The notes: a model not told the origin generated them from the letters alone. A stretch of DNA of 45,821 nucleotides from Acetobacteraceae bacterium (GCA_025352375.1 JANXTL010000019.1:1-45821); one strand, 5' to 3'; shown: positions 24,513 through 33,938, numbered from the stretch's first letter. Numbers and translations: made by a program.

Positions 24513-25546
24513 GGCGACGATCCGGGCAGACGGCGGGGGTCGAACGCATCTCGCACCGCTTCACCGATGAAAATAAGCAACGTAAGCACACCGCCCAGCA
24601 CGAAGAATGCGGTGAAGCCGAGCCAGGGCGCCGTGAGGTTGCTCTTTCCCTGCGCCACGAGTTCCCCGAGGGAGGGTGAACCAGGCGGCAGGCCGAATCC
24701 CAGAAAATCCAATGTTGACAGCAGCGTAACCGAACCGGACAGGGTGAACGGCAAATAGGTGAGCGTCGCGACCATCGCGTTCGGCAGAATGTGTCGCCAC
24801 ATCACAACGACATCCGAAACGCCCAGCGCCTTCGCCGCCCGCACATAATCCAGGTTCCGGCCGCGCAGGAATTCGGCACGCACCACACCCGTCAAGCTCA
24901 TCCAGCGGAACAGCAGCAGGAAAATCAGCAACACCCAGAAGCCGGGTGTAATGATGCTGCCCAGGATGATCAGCAGGTATAGCTCCGGCATGCCGCTCCA
25001 AACTTCGATGAAGCGCTGGAACAGCAGATCGGTCATCCCGCCGTAGAAGCCCTGCACGGCACCAGCAATCACGCCGACAATCGACGACACCACGGTCAGC
25101 GTGAAACCAAATAGCACCGATAACCGGAACCCGTATATCACGCGTGCCAGCACGTCGCGTGCCTGATCGTCCGTCCCCAACCAGTTTCGCCAGCTAGGCG
25201 GAGAAGGGGACGGGGTATTCAAATCCTTAACCGAGGTCGTGTAGCTGAACGGCACCGCGGGCCAGAGCATCCAGCCTTTCGCTTCTATCGTTTTGCGCAA
25301 TTCAGGGTCGGTGTAGTCGGCTTCGGTGGGGAGGAAATCCGGCCCAAAAGCGTCCTCGCTATAGTCTTGCAGTACCGGCACGTACCAGTGGCCGTCATAC
25401 CGAATCAGCAGGGGTCGGTCATTTGCGATGAATTCGGCGAATAGCGACAGGCCGAAAAGAATCACGAATATCCACATCGACCAGAACCCTCGCCGATTGG
25501 CGCAAAAAATCGCGATTCGGCGGCGGGTGACGGGGCTGAGGTTCAA
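24509..25546 (-). CDS. yejE: peptide ABC transporter permease YejE
   Basis: A 345-aa inner-membrane permease of the DppC/OppC type. It begins with a cytoplasmic Arg-rich section and TM1 ([20 protein letters not shown]), a large periplasmic loop typical for YejE (residues 45-135, with NRPLL... and [20 protein letters not shown]), and then five TM segments. The EAA motif that docks to the ATPase appears as [40 protein letters not shown] near the C-terminus is standard for this family. Overlaps yejB and yejF by 4 nt each, so stoichiometric translation is likely. Confidence 0.94.
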   Translation of the reverse strand: MNLSPVTRRRIAIFCANRRGFWSMWIFVILFGLSLFAEFIANDRPLLIRYDGHWYVPVLQDYSEDAFGPDFLPTEADYTDPELRKTIEAKGWMLWPAVPFSYTTSVKDLNTPSPSPPSWRNWLGTDDQARDVLARVIYGFRLSVLFGFTLTVVSSIVGVIAGAVQGFYGGMTDLLFQRFIEVWSGMPELYLLIILGSIITPGFWVLLIFLLLFRWMSLTGVVRAEFLRGRNLDYVRAAKALGVSDVVVMWRHILPNAMVATLTYLPFTLSGSVTLLSTLDFLGFGLPPGSPSLGELVAQGKSNLTAPWLGFTAFFVLGGVLTLLIFIGEAVRDAFDPRRLPGSSP

Positions 25547-26610
25547 GACCTAGCCTCAAAGTCTATGCGGGGATCGACCAGTGTGTACATCAGATCCCCA
25601 ACGATCTGCAACAGCAGTCCCACGAGGGTGAACAAATACAGTGTTCCGAACATGACTGGGTAATCTCGTTGGATTGCCGCCTGGAAACCTAAGAGACCGA
25701 GCCCATCCAGAGAGAAGATAATCTCCACCAACAATGCGGACGTAAAGAGAATGGAGATGAATGCTTGCGGAAATCCTGCGACGATCAGCAGCATCGCATT
25801 GCGGAACATGTGGCCGTAAAGCACGCGCTGCTCGCTGGCACCTTTGGCGCGAGCGGTTACCGTGTATTGTTTGCCTATTTCTTCCAGGAAGCAATTTTTG
25901 GTCAGCATGGTCAAACTGGCAAAACCGCCCACCACCATCGCAACTGTGGGCAATACCATGTGCCAGAGGTAATCCATCGCACGCGCAGGCCAGGGCCAGC
26001 TCGAAGCGCCTTCGGTGATCAGTCCGCTGAGCGGAAACCAATGGAAGAAGCTTCCGCCGGCAAACAACACAACCAGCATAATTGCCAAAAGAAATCCGGG
26101 AACCGCATATCCGATCAGAACGACCGCGCTGGTCGCGACATCGAACCGGCTGCCGTGGCGTACTGCCTTGGCGATACCCAAAGGAATGGATATTCCATAA
26201 ACAAGCAATGTGGACCATAAACCGAGCGAAATCGATACAGGCATTCTGTCTAGCAACAGTTTCAATACTGTTTGATCCTTGAAAAAACTGCGCCCAAAAT
26301 CGAACCGCAGATAGCCCGAGATCATATCGCGAAATCGGGTTAGCGGCGGCTTATCGAAACCGAACATTTTGCGAATATCCGCCACGACAGCAGGATCGAG
26401 TCCACGTGCCCCACGGTAGCTGCCGGCGCCGCCGAAATCCGAACGTGCGCCCGTCAAGCGGGACGACAGATCGCCGCGCCCCTTTAGTTCGGCGATCATC
26501 TGCTCCACGGGGCCGCCTGGCGCAAATTGAATGATGGCGAAATTGATTGCGATGATTCCGAATAAGGTCGGAATTACCAGCAGTAGCCGACGCGCGATGT
26601 AGGCCCCCAT
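25543..26610 (-). CDS. yejB: peptide ABC transporter permease YejB
   Basis: A 355-aa DppB/OppB-type permease. The N-terminus [20 protein letters not shown] with [20 protein letters not shown] is diagnostic of the family and includes TM1. A periplasmic loop ([19 protein letters not shown]) is typical of YejB rather than DppB. The EAA loop reads [20 protein letters not shown], and the C-terminus ends in TLVDPRIDF. Six TM helices are apparent. It follows yejA after 6 nt and overlaps yejE by 4 nt. Confidence 0.94.
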   Translation of the reverse strand: MGAYIARRLLLVIPTLFGIIAINFAIIQFAPGGPVEQMIAELKGRGDLSSRLTGARSDFGGAGSYRGARGLDPAVVADIRKMFGFDKPPLTRFRDMISGYLRFDFGRSFFKDQTVLKLLLDRMPVSISLGLWSTLLVYGISIPLGIAKAVRHGSRFDVATSAVVLIGYAVPGFLLAIMLVVLFAGGSFFHWFPLSGLITEGASSWPWPARAMDYLWHMVLPTVAMVVGGFASLTMLTKNCFLEEIGKQYTVTARAKGASEQRVLYGHMFRNAMLLIVAGFPQAFISILFTSALLVEIIFSLDGLGLLGFQAAIQRDYPVMFGTLYLFTLVGLLLQIVGDLMYTLVDPRIDFEARS

Positions 26611-26616
26611 GTCGGG

Positions 26617-28488
26617 TTAGCGCCCGCGCGCCGCGTCGCTGGCTAAGGCCTTGGCTGGATCTACCCACCAGGAGTCGAAGTTGATCCCTTCCCGCACCGG
26701 CTTGTCCGACCAGCCGAATCGGTTCCACCAAGCGACATGAAATTCCAGGTTGCCCCAGTTTGGCACCAAGTACCAATTCTGCAACAACACCCGATCCAGT
26801 GCTCGGGTGGCGTCGCGTAGCGGCGGCCTGGTCTGGGCGGTGACAATTTTTTCCACCAGCGTATCCACTGCGGGGTCGCATACCCCAGCAACATTGGAAC
26901 TCCCCTGAGCCTTCGCCGCGGCACAGGAAAAATAGTCCCGCAGCTCGTTCCCGGGCACGTCGCTTTGCGGGTAAACCATCATGGTCATGTCGAAATCGAA
27001 GTTGTCGGTCAGGCGCTGGTATTGTGCTGGATCGACCATGCGGACGCGGGCATCGATACCCAGCTTCTGTAGTGTTTCGGTATATGGCAGCGTGGGTCGT
27101 TCCAGCGATGGCTCATCCAACAGGATGGCAAAACTCATCTGCTGCCCATTGGCGTCGACCAATTTACGGTCCTTGATGGTCCAGCCCGCCTCTTTCAACA
27201 ATGCGAGGGCTTGGCGCATCTGCTCCCTGTTGTTGCCAGATCCGTCCGTCACAGGCACCGAAAACGGGGTGGCGAAGATTTCGGCGGGTAATTTGGCTTT
27301 AAACGGCTCCAGCAAAGCCAGCTCGCCTGCATCCGGCAGGCCGGACGACGCGAGGTCGCTATTGCTGAAAAAGCTCGTCGTCCGGGTGTAAGCGCCGAAG
27401 AATAACGCTTTGTTCGACCACTCGAAATCGAACATGATGGCGATTGCCTGGCGGACCCGGCGATCCGCGAACACCGGCCGCCGTGTGTTCATGGCGTAGC
27501 CTTGAATACCATTCGGCAAATGGTGCGAGAAGCTGCGCTTGATAACCTGCCCAGCTTTCACCGCTGGAAACTCATAAGCCGTCGCCCAGTTCTTCGACAC
27601 ATTTTCGCTACGTATGTCGATTTGTCCTGCCTTAAAAGCTTCCATCGACACTGTGCCATCACGGAAATATGCAACCCTGACCTGGTCGAAGTTATTGGTG
27701 CCCTTCCCGGTCGGCATATTGGCCGCCCACCAGTTCGGGTCTCGCTGGTAGGTTATCGACCGCCCCAAATCGAAGCTGGCCACGCGATAGGGACCGGAGC
27801 CAATGGGCGCGTCGGTTAGCGGGCGTTCGAAATCGCGGCCTTCGAAGAAGTGCTTAGGCAGCACCGACAGCCCGCCGACCATCAGCGGCAGGTCTCGATT
27901 CTGATTGGACCGAAAGTGGAAGACGACCCGCCGGGGTCCCTCCACCGCCACATCGGCCACATCCGCATATTGGATTTTCATGCTCGGGCGACCATGTGCC
28001 AGCAGGGTCCGATAGGTCCAGGCGACGTCCTCGGCCGTGACCGGAGTGCCATCGGAAAAGCGGGCTTCCGGTCGCAGATTGAAAGCCACCCACATCTTGT
28101 CGGCCGGCAATTCGATCGATTCCGCGAGATGCCCATATGCTGTCGAGCCTTCATCGGCCGACCCGGTCAGCAAGCTCTCCCACACATGTCCAACCGTGGT
28201 GCCCGAGCCGGAGCCGCCGGGCAGAACGAGCCATGGATTCACAAGCCCAAAAGCCGCGGTGCCCCGGAGGATGAACGGGTTGAAACTATCGAACGTTCCC
28301 AGCGTGGCCAGGTTAACCGAACCGCCCTTCGGCGCGTTGGGGTTAACATAGGGAAAATAAGGGAAGTCTGGCGACAAGGCGGGCGTGCCCAACACTGTCA
28401 GCGCACTGCTTTTGGTCACCGGCCCGCTATCTGCCCGGGCGACGAGCGGCGGAAGCAGCAACAGGAACAAATAGACGATCGCACGCAC
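26617..28488 (-). CDS. yejA: periplasmic peptide-binding protein YejA
   Basis: A 623-aa solute-binding protein (family 5). The frame is open further upstream to 28788, but that part is shadow sequence antisense-free of signal, so I start at GTG 28488: it is preceded by GAGG and begins a clear signal peptide, MRAIVYLFLLLLPPLVARA, with cleavage after ARA. The mature protein shows LGTPALSPDFPYFPYVNPNAPKGG, typical of YejA, and RPEARFSDGTPVTAEDVAWT plus RRVRQAIAIMFDFEWSNKAL of extracellular solute-binding proteins. It captures oligopeptides in the periplasm for YejBEF. The HisN-type gene ends 47 nt upstream on the same strand. Confidence 0.92.
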   Translation of the reverse strand: MRAIVYLFLLLLPPLVARADSGPVTKSSALTVLGTPALSPDFPYFPYVNPNAPKGGSVNLATLGTFDSFNPFILRGTAAFGLVNPWLVLPGGSGSGTTVGHVWESLLTGSADEGSTAYGHLAESIELPADKMWVAFNLRPEARFSDGTPVTAEDVAWTYRTLLAHGRPSMKIQYADVADVAVEGPRRVVFHFRSNQNRDLPLMVGGLSVLPKHFFEGRDFERPLTDAPIGSGPYRVASFDLGRSITYQRDPNWWAANMPTGKGTNNFDQVRVAYFRDGTVSMEAFKAGQIDIRSENVSKNWATAYEFPAVKAGQVIKRSFSHHLPNGIQGYAMNTRRPVFADRRVRQAIAIMFDFEWSNKALFFGAYTRTTSFFSNSDLASSGLPDAGELALLEPFKAKLPAEIFATPFSVPVTDGSGNNREQMRQALALLKEAGWTIKDRKLVDANGQQMSFAILLDEPSLERPTLPYTETLQKLGIDARVRMVDPAQYQRLTDNFDFDMTMMVYPQSDVPGNELRDYFSCAAAKAQGSSNVAGVCDPAVDTLVEKIVTAQTRPPLRDATRALDRVLLQNWYLVPNWGNLEFHVAWWNRFGWSDKPVREGINFDSWWVDPAKALASDAARGR

Positions 28489-28535
28489 GGGCTGCCTCGT
28501 GGTCAGGTTATGGTGGCCCCAGCGTGGGCTACCCG

Positions 28536-29339
28536 TCAGGGCGACGCAACTGACGAATTGTTCAGTTCCGCCACGGCAAGCGGCAGCAAGGCGGGATCGC
28601 CGACCGCCAGCACGCGGCCGTCTCCGTCGGGGTGCAACGGCGCACCGCTCCAGTCGGTTACCCGGCCGCCGGCGCCTTCTACCACCGCGACCAGTGGCGC
28701 CCAGTCCCAAATTTTCATGTCCGATTCGGCGACGATATCGATTTGGCCGAGGGCCAACAGGCCATAGGCATAGCAGTCGCCGCCCCAATAGTTGCGACGC
28801 ACCTTCCCTGCCAACTGCTGCCAGCGCGGCATGTCGCCGCCTTCCAACATTTCCGGGCTGGTGCAGGACAGTTCAGCCTCGGACAGAGACCGGCACGGGC
28901 GGCAGCCAATGCGCCCGCCTAGCGGCCCACGGAACACCGACCTCTGTCCCGCGGCGCCGATCCAGCGCTCCCCCGTCACGGGTTGGTCGATCACACCGAG
29001 AATCGGGCGGTCATTTTCCAGCAACGCGATCAGGATACCGAACGTCGGCCGCCCGGTGATGAAGGCCCGCGTACCGTCGATGGGATCCAGCACCCAGCGC
29101 AGCGCCGAGTCCGGCCGATCCAGGCCAAACTCCTCCCCTAAGATACCATGATCGGGGAAACGCTCACGCAGTACGGCCCGCATCGCCTGTTCGGAAGTAC
29201 GATCGGCGATCGTGACCGGCGACCTGTCGGCTTTCGCATCGGCGGCGACGCCGGCCCTGAAGAACGGCCGGACGACCGCCCCCGCGACATCCGCGGCAGC
29301 TTCCGCCGCCGCGATCAGCTGAGGAAGATCCAGGCTCAG
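28536..29339 (-). CDS. hisN: inositol-monophosphatase family phosphatase (HisN-like), probable CTG start
   Basis: A phosphatase of the IMPase family, in this genome context likely histidinol-phosphatase HisN. Metal-ligand motifs are present: GEEFG, WVLDPIDGTRAF (DPIDGT) and IWDWAPLVAVVEGAGGRV. The first ATG (29183) would cut off about 52 residues including SPVTIADRTSEQAM, which is standard N-terminal sequence of the family. No ATG, GTG or TTG exists in frame upstream of it. A CTG at 29339-29337 gives LSLDLPQLIAAAEAAADVAG and a 267-aa protein of normal length, and it overlaps the cytochrome c stop as CTGA. I therefore infer CTG initiation by coupling. A substrate other than histidinol phosphate cannot be excluded. 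Confidence 0.82.
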   Translation of the reverse strand: MSLDLPQLIAAAEAAADVAGAVVRPFFRAGVAADAKADRSPVTIADRTSEQAMRAVLRERFPDHGILGEEFGLDRPDSALRWVLDPIDGTRAFITGRPTFGILIALLENDRPILGVIDQPVTGERWIGAAGQRSVFRGPLGGRIGCRPCRSLSEAELSCTSPEMLEGGDMPRWQQLAGKVRRNYWGGDCYAYGLLALGQIDIVAESDMKIWDWAPLVAVVEGAGGRVTDWSGAPLHPDGDGRVLAVGDPALLPLAVAELNNSSVASP

Positions 29340-29878
29340 GGGAGCGGCACCGGGGTTTTGGACAGGGTCCGCAGATATGCGATCACGTCGGCACGCTGTT
29401 CGGCCGACTTGATTCCCGCAAAAGCAGCCATGCGCGTGCCAGGTGCGAATGCTGCCGGTTTCGCCAACCAGGCATTCAGGTCATCGTAGCTCCAGTTGCC
29501 GGGCTTACCCTTGATGGCAGCACTGTAATTAAAGCCCTCCATGTGCCCGCGCGCGCTACCGACAGCCCCATACAGGTTCGGTCCGACGCCCGCTTTTCCG
29601 CCATCGTTAAACGTATGGCAGGATACGCAAAGCTTCTTGGCCGTGCTTTCCCCGGCCACTACATCGGCCTTGGCCAGCAGCGGTGCAATCGGCGGCAACG
29701 GTTCAGCCTTCTCCGGCGCCGAAGTGGCCGTGGCCGGAGCCGCGCCTTCGATCTTCAGCACTTCATGCTCGGGCTTGATATCATGGACGAGGGTGGCGCC
29801 GATCCAGCCGGAAAGAAAATAGGCGATGCCAGCGACCAGGATCGCGGCCATGCCCTTGTTGACCTGGGTGCTGTCCAT
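29336..29878 (-). CDS. membrane-anchored cytochrome c (CycM-like)
   Basis: A 180-aa class I cytochrome c with an uncleaved N-terminal anchor (MAAILVAGIAYFLSGWIGATL, about residues 10-30), an Ala/Pro linker (45-70) and a haem domain. The haem-binding CVSCH has Cys84, Cys87 and His88, and Met150 in GTRMAAFAG is the probable axial ligand. It would carry electrons at the periplasmic face, for example between the bc1 complex and a terminal oxidase, as CycM proteins do in alphaproteobacteria. It lies divergent to kdsB across 150 nt that must hold both promoters. Its stop overlaps the putative CTG start of the HisN-like gene. Confidence 0.93.
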   Translation of the reverse strand: MDSTQVNKGMAAILVAGIAYFLSGWIGATLVHDIKPEHEVLKIEGAAPATATSAPEKAEPLPPIAPLLAKADVVAGESTAKKLCVSCHTFNDGGKAGVGPNLYGAVGSARGHMEGFNYSAAIKGKPGNWSYDDLNAWLAKPAAFAPGTRMAAFAGIKSAEQRADVIAYLRTLSKTPVPLP

Positions 29879-30028
29879 AAGGCGTAACGTCCTCGTCGTA
29901 TGCCGCGGGCGGCAGGTTCATTCAGGACGCACGACGTTGCGCGCAATGAAGCGCGTCCATAAGCTGGGCGCACCATAAGGAAACCGTCTCAACCCATCAA
30001 CCCACCCAAACCGCGAAATCGGAGTCAC

Positions 30029-30775
30029 GTGAACCCTATTGTCGTCATTCCCGCTCGGCTGGCCTCCACCAGGCTGCCGAACAAGCCGCTGGCGGACATC
30101 CACGGCAAACCGATGATCGTGCATATGCTGGAACTGGGGCTGGAAGCTAACATCGGCCCCGTCGCCGTTGCCTGCGGCGATCCGGAGATCGCAGATGCGG
30201 TGCGCAAGGCCGGCGGCCGGGCGGTCCTGACCGATCCCAACCTCCCCTCCGGGTCCGACCGCGTCCACGCTGCCTTGGCGGAACTGGACCCCGACGGTCT
30301 CCATGACGTGGTCGTAAACCTCCAAGGCGATTTCCCAACCCTGGAAGCCGCGCAGCTCCGGTTGGTGGTCACGCCGCTGGCCGAACCCTCCATCGATATC
30401 GGCACACTCGTTGTACCCATCCACTCGGAGGAGGAGGCCAACACCGCGTCCTTCGTCAAAGCCGCCGTCGCCTTCCCCGATGGCGCGACCATCGCACCGG
30501 CGCTCTATTTTTCCCGCACACCAATTCCCTGGGGCGATGGGCCACGCTGGCACCATGTCGGGATCTACGCCTATCGCCGGGCCGCGCTGGACCGATACGT
30601 CGCTCTTCCACCAAGCCCGCTCGAAAAGCGCGAAAGCCTCGAACAGCTCCGCGCCCTGGAAGCAGGCATGCGAATCGCTTGCGTGCGTATGGACTACGGT
30701 CCGTTTGGCGTGGATACCCCGGCCGACCTGGAACGCGCCCGACAAATTCTGACCCCGAAAGGCACGCCGGCATGA
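30029..30775 (+). CDS. kdsB: 3-deoxy-manno-octulosonate cytidylyltransferase
   Basis: A 248-aa CMP-Kdo synthetase, which activates Kdo with CTP for lipid A/LPS inner-core assembly. Motifs: IPARLASTRLPNKPL (nucleotide-binding loop), SGSDRVHAAL, VVNLQGDFP (metal-binding Asp), HVGIYAYRRAAL and the C-terminal FGVDTPADLERAR. Length matches the family (about 245-250 aa). The start is GTG 30029, with GGAG a few bases upstream. The stop overlaps the pheA ATG as ATGA. Presence of the gene indicates a Gram-negative host with Kdo-containing LPS. Confidence 0.96.
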   Translation: MNPIVVIPARLASTRLPNKPLADIHGKPMIVHMLELGLEANIGPVAVACGDPEIADAVRKAGGRAVLTDPNLPSGSDRVHAALAELDPDGLHDVVVNLQGDFPTLEAAQLRLVVTPLAEPSIDIGTLVVPIHSEEEANTASFVKAAVAFPDGATIAPALYFSRTPIPWGDGPRWHHVGIYAYRRAALDRYVALPPSPLEKRESLEQLRALEAGMRIACVRMDYGPFGVDTPADLERARQILTPKGTPA

Positions 30776-31623
30776 ACGGCATCATCGCATTCCAAGGCGT
30801 CCCCGGCGCTTATTCCGATCTGGCCTGCCGAGCGGCGTTTCCGGCAATGACGACGTTGCCGTGCGAGTCGTTCGAAACCGCTATGGATGCGGTGCGCGAC
30901 GGTCGGGTGGCCCTCGCGATGCTGCCTTGCGAAAACAGCTTGGCTGGGCGGGTTCCCGATATTCACCATTTGCTGCCTCAATCTGGATTGTTCGTCGTCG
31001 GCGAGCATTTCCAGCGCGTCGAGCACTGCTTGCTAGGCATAAAAGGCGCCACGATCGGCGACCTCAAACGGGCACACTCTCACACCGTCGCGCTCGGCCA
31101 GGTCCGCCGCATCCTGCGCGACCTGGGCCTGACTCCGGTGATCGAAGCCGACACCGCCGGTGCGGCCGAACTGGTCGCCAGATGGGCCAACAAGGAAGAC
31201 GCGGCCATCGCGTCGTCCCTGGCGGCCGACATCTATGGTTTGGATGTTCTGCGTGCCAATGTGGAGGACGCCGCCCACAACACCACGCGCTTTTACATCA
31301 TGGCGAAAAAGCCCGTGACGCCCGAGGCGACCGCACCCGGCCTCATGACCACGTTCATATTCCGAGTTAGGAACGTACCGGCGGCGCTTTACAAAGCGCT
31401 GGGCGGGTTCGCGACCAACGGGGTGAACATGACCAAGCTGGAAAGCTACATGATGGGCGGCGAGTTCGCTGCCACCCAATTCCTGTGCGACGTCGACGGA
31501 CACCCGGAGCAACCGGCCCTGCGCCGGGCGCTTGAAGAACTGTCGTTTTTCTCGTCGGAGGTCAGGGTGCTTGGCGTTTATCCAGCCGCGCCGTTCCGCC
31601 GGGCACAAGGCAACATTGGCTAG
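30772..31623 (+). CDS. pheA: prephenate dehydratase
   Basis: A 283-aa monofunctional prephenate dehydratase converting prephenate to phenylpyruvate in phenylalanine synthesis. The catalytic domain (1-190) has IAFQGVPGAYSDLACRAAFP, LPCENSLAGRV and the TRF motif HNTTRFYIMA, whose Thr is catalytic. The ACT domain (about 198-280) shows TTFIFRVRNVPAALYKALGG and NMTKLESYMMGG; the usual ESRP is ESYM here, so phenylalanine feedback may be altered. The frame extends upstream, but ATG 30772 overlaps the kdsB stop and matches the family start. The TAG stop sits in a CTAG palindrome shared with the convergent glycosyltransferase stop. Confidence 0.95.
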   Translation: MNGIIAFQGVPGAYSDLACRAAFPAMTTLPCESFETAMDAVRDGRVALAMLPCENSLAGRVPDIHHLLPQSGLFVVGEHFQRVEHCLLGIKGATIGDLKRAHSHTVALGQVRRILRDLGLTPVIEADTAGAAELVARWANKEDAAIASSLAADIYGLDVLRANVEDAAHNTTRFYIMAKKPVTPEATAPGLMTTFIFRVRNVPAALYKALGGFATNGVNMTKLESYMMGGEFAATQFLCDVDGHPEQPALRRALEELSFFSSEVRVLGVYPAAPFRRAQGNIG

Positions 31624-32903
31624 CCCGGTTTTTTGGTGCGTGTCCGTTTCGCTGGCACGGCGGGTTCGGAAACGGGCAAGGTCATGCCCGTCATCCGCTC
31701 GATCAACGCGTCATAGTTCTTCAGATAATCGACCATGGACAGGCGCGCCTCGGCATACCGGCGGGCGTTCTGCCGTAAGCGCCGGTTAAGCTCCGAATCT
31801 TCGATCAATTCCACGGCCGCTTTCGCGAGCGCCGGGGGATCGAAAAACGAGGCCAGAAGCCCATTCTCGCCGTGCGTGATGAATTCCCGGACCGGCTGGG
31901 AATCACTGCCCACAATGGCGCATCCGATCGCCAAAGCCTCTCGCAGGGACCATGACGCAACGAACGGATAGGTCAGGTAAATGTGCGCATCCGATCGCTG
32001 CATCACCGAAAGGTAGACATCGTAGGGCACTCGTCCAGGAAATACGGCGCGTGAGGGATCGAAGCCCACGCCAATTTCCTTCAGCATAAGGTCCCGCCAG
32101 GTGCCACCTTGGGCGGGGGCGTTACCGTAACTCACACCATCGCCGCCAATCATGACGATTTTGATGTCCTTGCGGGCACGCAGCAAATGCGGAATGGCCC
32201 GCATCATCAGGGGAAAGCCGCGATAAGGCTCCAAATCGCGAGAAACGTAAGTAATGAGCTTATCGGAGCGCTCAATCGTCATACCGCCTAGTGTCAGCGG
32301 CGCCCGCCGAACCTGGGGATTGGGCTTGCAGATATCCAGATCGACCCCTTCCCAAAGCAGGTTGATGCGCTTACGTGCCCATTCGGGGTAGGTCGAGATT
32401 TGCCATTCGGTCGGGGATTGGCCTTCCGCATCCAAATTCAACGCAATATGATTGACAGCATTCTTAGCTCGAATACGGGGAAAATCATCCACACCAGTCG
32501 GGAATTCGGGGTCGAACCCCACATCGATTCCGAGTGGCTGGTAGTAGAACTCCAGGTACCCGAGCATCGGTACTTTCGGCCAAACGTCTCGTATATTGAG
32601 CATCTCGCCCCAGCCATGGTGCCCGATAACGATATCCGGCTCGTAGCCCAGCAGTTTCAGATTGGCCGCCATACGACCGGCAGCATCCGCGCGCCGAACG
32701 GCTCCATCCAATTCCCGAGCCGCGACATGCGTTTCCGCGGCGGCCGGTAACGGCTTGGCATATGGCACTTTGCGTACGCCATTTATAATATTGTCGTTAT
32801 TTTCTGATATAAAAACGATATCGTGCTGCTGGGCTTTTACCAGATGCCGCACGACATGCAGAAACTGCCCAGGAAAATTCTGGTGAACAAACAGGAATCT
32901 CAC
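31620..32903 (-). CDS. GT4-family glycosyltransferase
   Basis: A 427-aa GT-B glycosyltransferase. It opens MRFLFVHQNFPGQFLHVVRH, the beta1 strand and Gly-rich loop seen in a common alphaproteobacterial GT4 group. The middle part has LGYLEFYYQPLGIDVGFDPE and EGVDLDICKPN. The C-terminal Rossmann domain has KLITYVSRDLEPYRGFPLMM, IKIVMIGGDGVSYG and the donor-binding SLREALAIGCAIVGSDSQPV with its E-x7-E type arrangement. The last 20 residues are basic (AKRTRTKKPG). It lies 20 nt downstream of the ChW-like gene on the same strand. The acceptor is unknown, probably a surface polysaccharide or a protein exported by the nearby T1SS. Confidence 0.88.
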   Translation of the reverse strand: MRFLFVHQNFPGQFLHVVRHLVKAQQHDIVFISENNDNIINGVRKVPYAKPLPAAAETHVAARELDGAVRRADAAGRMAANLKLLGYEPDIVIGHHGWGEMLNIRDVWPKVPMLGYLEFYYQPLGIDVGFDPEFPTGVDDFPRIRAKNAVNHIALNLDAEGQSPTEWQISTYPEWARKRINLLWEGVDLDICKPNPQVRRAPLTLGGMTIERSDKLITYVSRDLEPYRGFPLMMRAIPHLLRARKDIKIVMIGGDGVSYGNAPAQGGTWRDLMLKEIGVGFDPSRAVFPGRVPYDVYLSVMQRSDAHIYLTYPFVASWSLREALAIGCAIVGSDSQPVREFITHGENGLLASFFDPPALAKAAVELIEDSELNRRLRQNARRYAEARLSMVDYLKNYDALIERMTGMTLPVSEPAVPAKRTRTKKPG

Positions 32904-32923
32904 GCCGGCCCGACCCTATGCCG

Positions 32924-33844
32924 TTACCGCCGTGCAGCCCTGGGCACGGCTTTGGGCTTGGCGGTTTTGGCGGTGGCCTGGCGCCCGTCTCGCGGTCGAA
33001 TTTCGATCTGGAAAGCCTCCAGGGCAGCCAGACTCTCGGCTTCGCAGGATTCGCCCACCGGCACCGGCCCAACGGCACTTCCATCGATGAACGTCGCAGA
33101 ATAGCTGCACGTGTATGCTTTCGCGGCATTGCCTTTAAGGCGCAGCTTGAAGCCCAACAACGGTAACGCCATCCCACGGCTGCCGCAGAATTTGCCGCCT
33201 TGCACCCACGGGGACAGCCAGCCGCGGCCCAGCACACCTTGGTATTCGATATCGTCGGCATCGATGCCCAGATGAGGGGCGATACCGAAACCTTCCATCC
33301 ACAACCGGCTGCCGCGTGTGCCAATCCAGTCGCCGATCTTGCAGCCGACGTCGCCGGTGCGCTCCACATGTGCGATCACATCCGCCTCCTCGGGCGGCGC
33401 GGTCGCTGCGAGCGCCGGCTGCGGTGCAGCAGCGGGAACATCGCCATTCAGGCGCAAAACCTGGAGGCGAGGCGCGGTATCGGCGGTCTGCCGCCCGCTC
33501 TGATAGATTGTCACCAGGATTTGCGCCGGGCCCTCGGTAACCCGCACCAACGCACCTGTACCATCGAGCCAGCCATCTGGCCGGAAAGTGCTGATGCTCA
33601 CGGCGTCGGGCCGGCTGCCCCGGCCAGGAGCCAAAGACACCCGTACACCGGGCAACCCGGTCGCTGGATCGGAGGGGGGGCTGCCAGGTGCCTGAAAAAC
33701 ACAAAACAAACCAGCATCGAGGGTCATCAAGTTGCCGGACACACGCAATTCGGCGATCCGGTTCGCCGTGGCCGGCACGCCCTCACCCGGGCGCTCCGCA
33801 TCGGCTTCGTGCTTCGCAGGCACCGCGCTGGCGGCTTCAGACAT
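32924..33844 (-). CDS. protein with ChW-like (hydrophobic-W) repeats, function unknown
   Basis: A 306-aa soluble protein. Residues 1-25 are a charged leader without a signal peptide, and 30-135 are a beta-rich domain (LMTLDAGLFCVFQAPG; GWLDGTGALVRVTEG). An Ala/Pro linker (138-152) leads to three related segments: CKIGDWIGTRGSRLWMEGF (168-186), GRGWLSPWVQGGKFCGSRGM (206-225) ending LLGFKLRL, and a weaker third (248-282, ending LEAFQIEI). The W-x2-W-V-x-G-G-x3-GS-x-G pattern resembles the clostridial hydrophobic-W (ChW) repeat. The C-terminus is Lys/Arg-rich. It lies between two glycosyltransferase genes and follows a terminator, so it probably has its own promoter. A carbohydrate-binding role is a guess. 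Confidence 0.6.
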   Translation of the reverse strand: MSEAASAVPAKHEADAERPGEGVPATANRIAELRVSGNLMTLDAGLFCVFQAPGSPPSDPATGLPGVRVSLAPGRGSRPDAVSISTFRPDGWLDGTGALVRVTEGPAQILVTIYQSGRQTADTAPRLQVLRLNGDVPAAAPQPALAATAPPEEADVIAHVERTGDVGCKIGDWIGTRGSRLWMEGFGIAPHLGIDADDIEYQGVLGRGWLSPWVQGGKFCGSRGMALPLLGFKLRLKGNAAKAYTCSYSATFIDGSAVGPVPVGESCEAESLAALEAFQIEIRPRDGRQATAKTAKPKAVPRAARR

Positions 33845-33894
33845 ACGGGAATCTCACTCTATCGAAGGGACGTATCATCAAGGTGGTTCTATGA

Positions 33895-33938
33895 CAAAAA
33901 ACACCGGCTCGGGAGTCCTGAAACGACGCCCCCGACCC
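33895..33938 (-). terminator. rho-independent terminator of the T1SS/glycosyltransferase operon
   Basis: On the - strand a stem of about 10 bp with two mismatches (GGGTCGGGGG pairing with CTCCCGAGCC) encloses a 12-14-nt loop and is followed by GGTG and six T residues (the A-run 33896-33901 on the + strand). It begins about 12 nt after the stop of the gene at 33950. It likely ends the transcript from the upstream ABC-transporter gene and isolates the ChW-like gene. Confidence 0.65.

Noticed and set aside
27850-28767. 305-codon + strand frame antisense to yejA
   Set aside because: No recognisable motifs, and the opposite strand encodes a well-supported solute-binding protein.
28489-28788. N-terminal extension of yejA to 28788
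   Set aside because: The extra 100 residues overlap the HisN-like gene in another frame and precede an excellent signal peptide that should be N-terminal.
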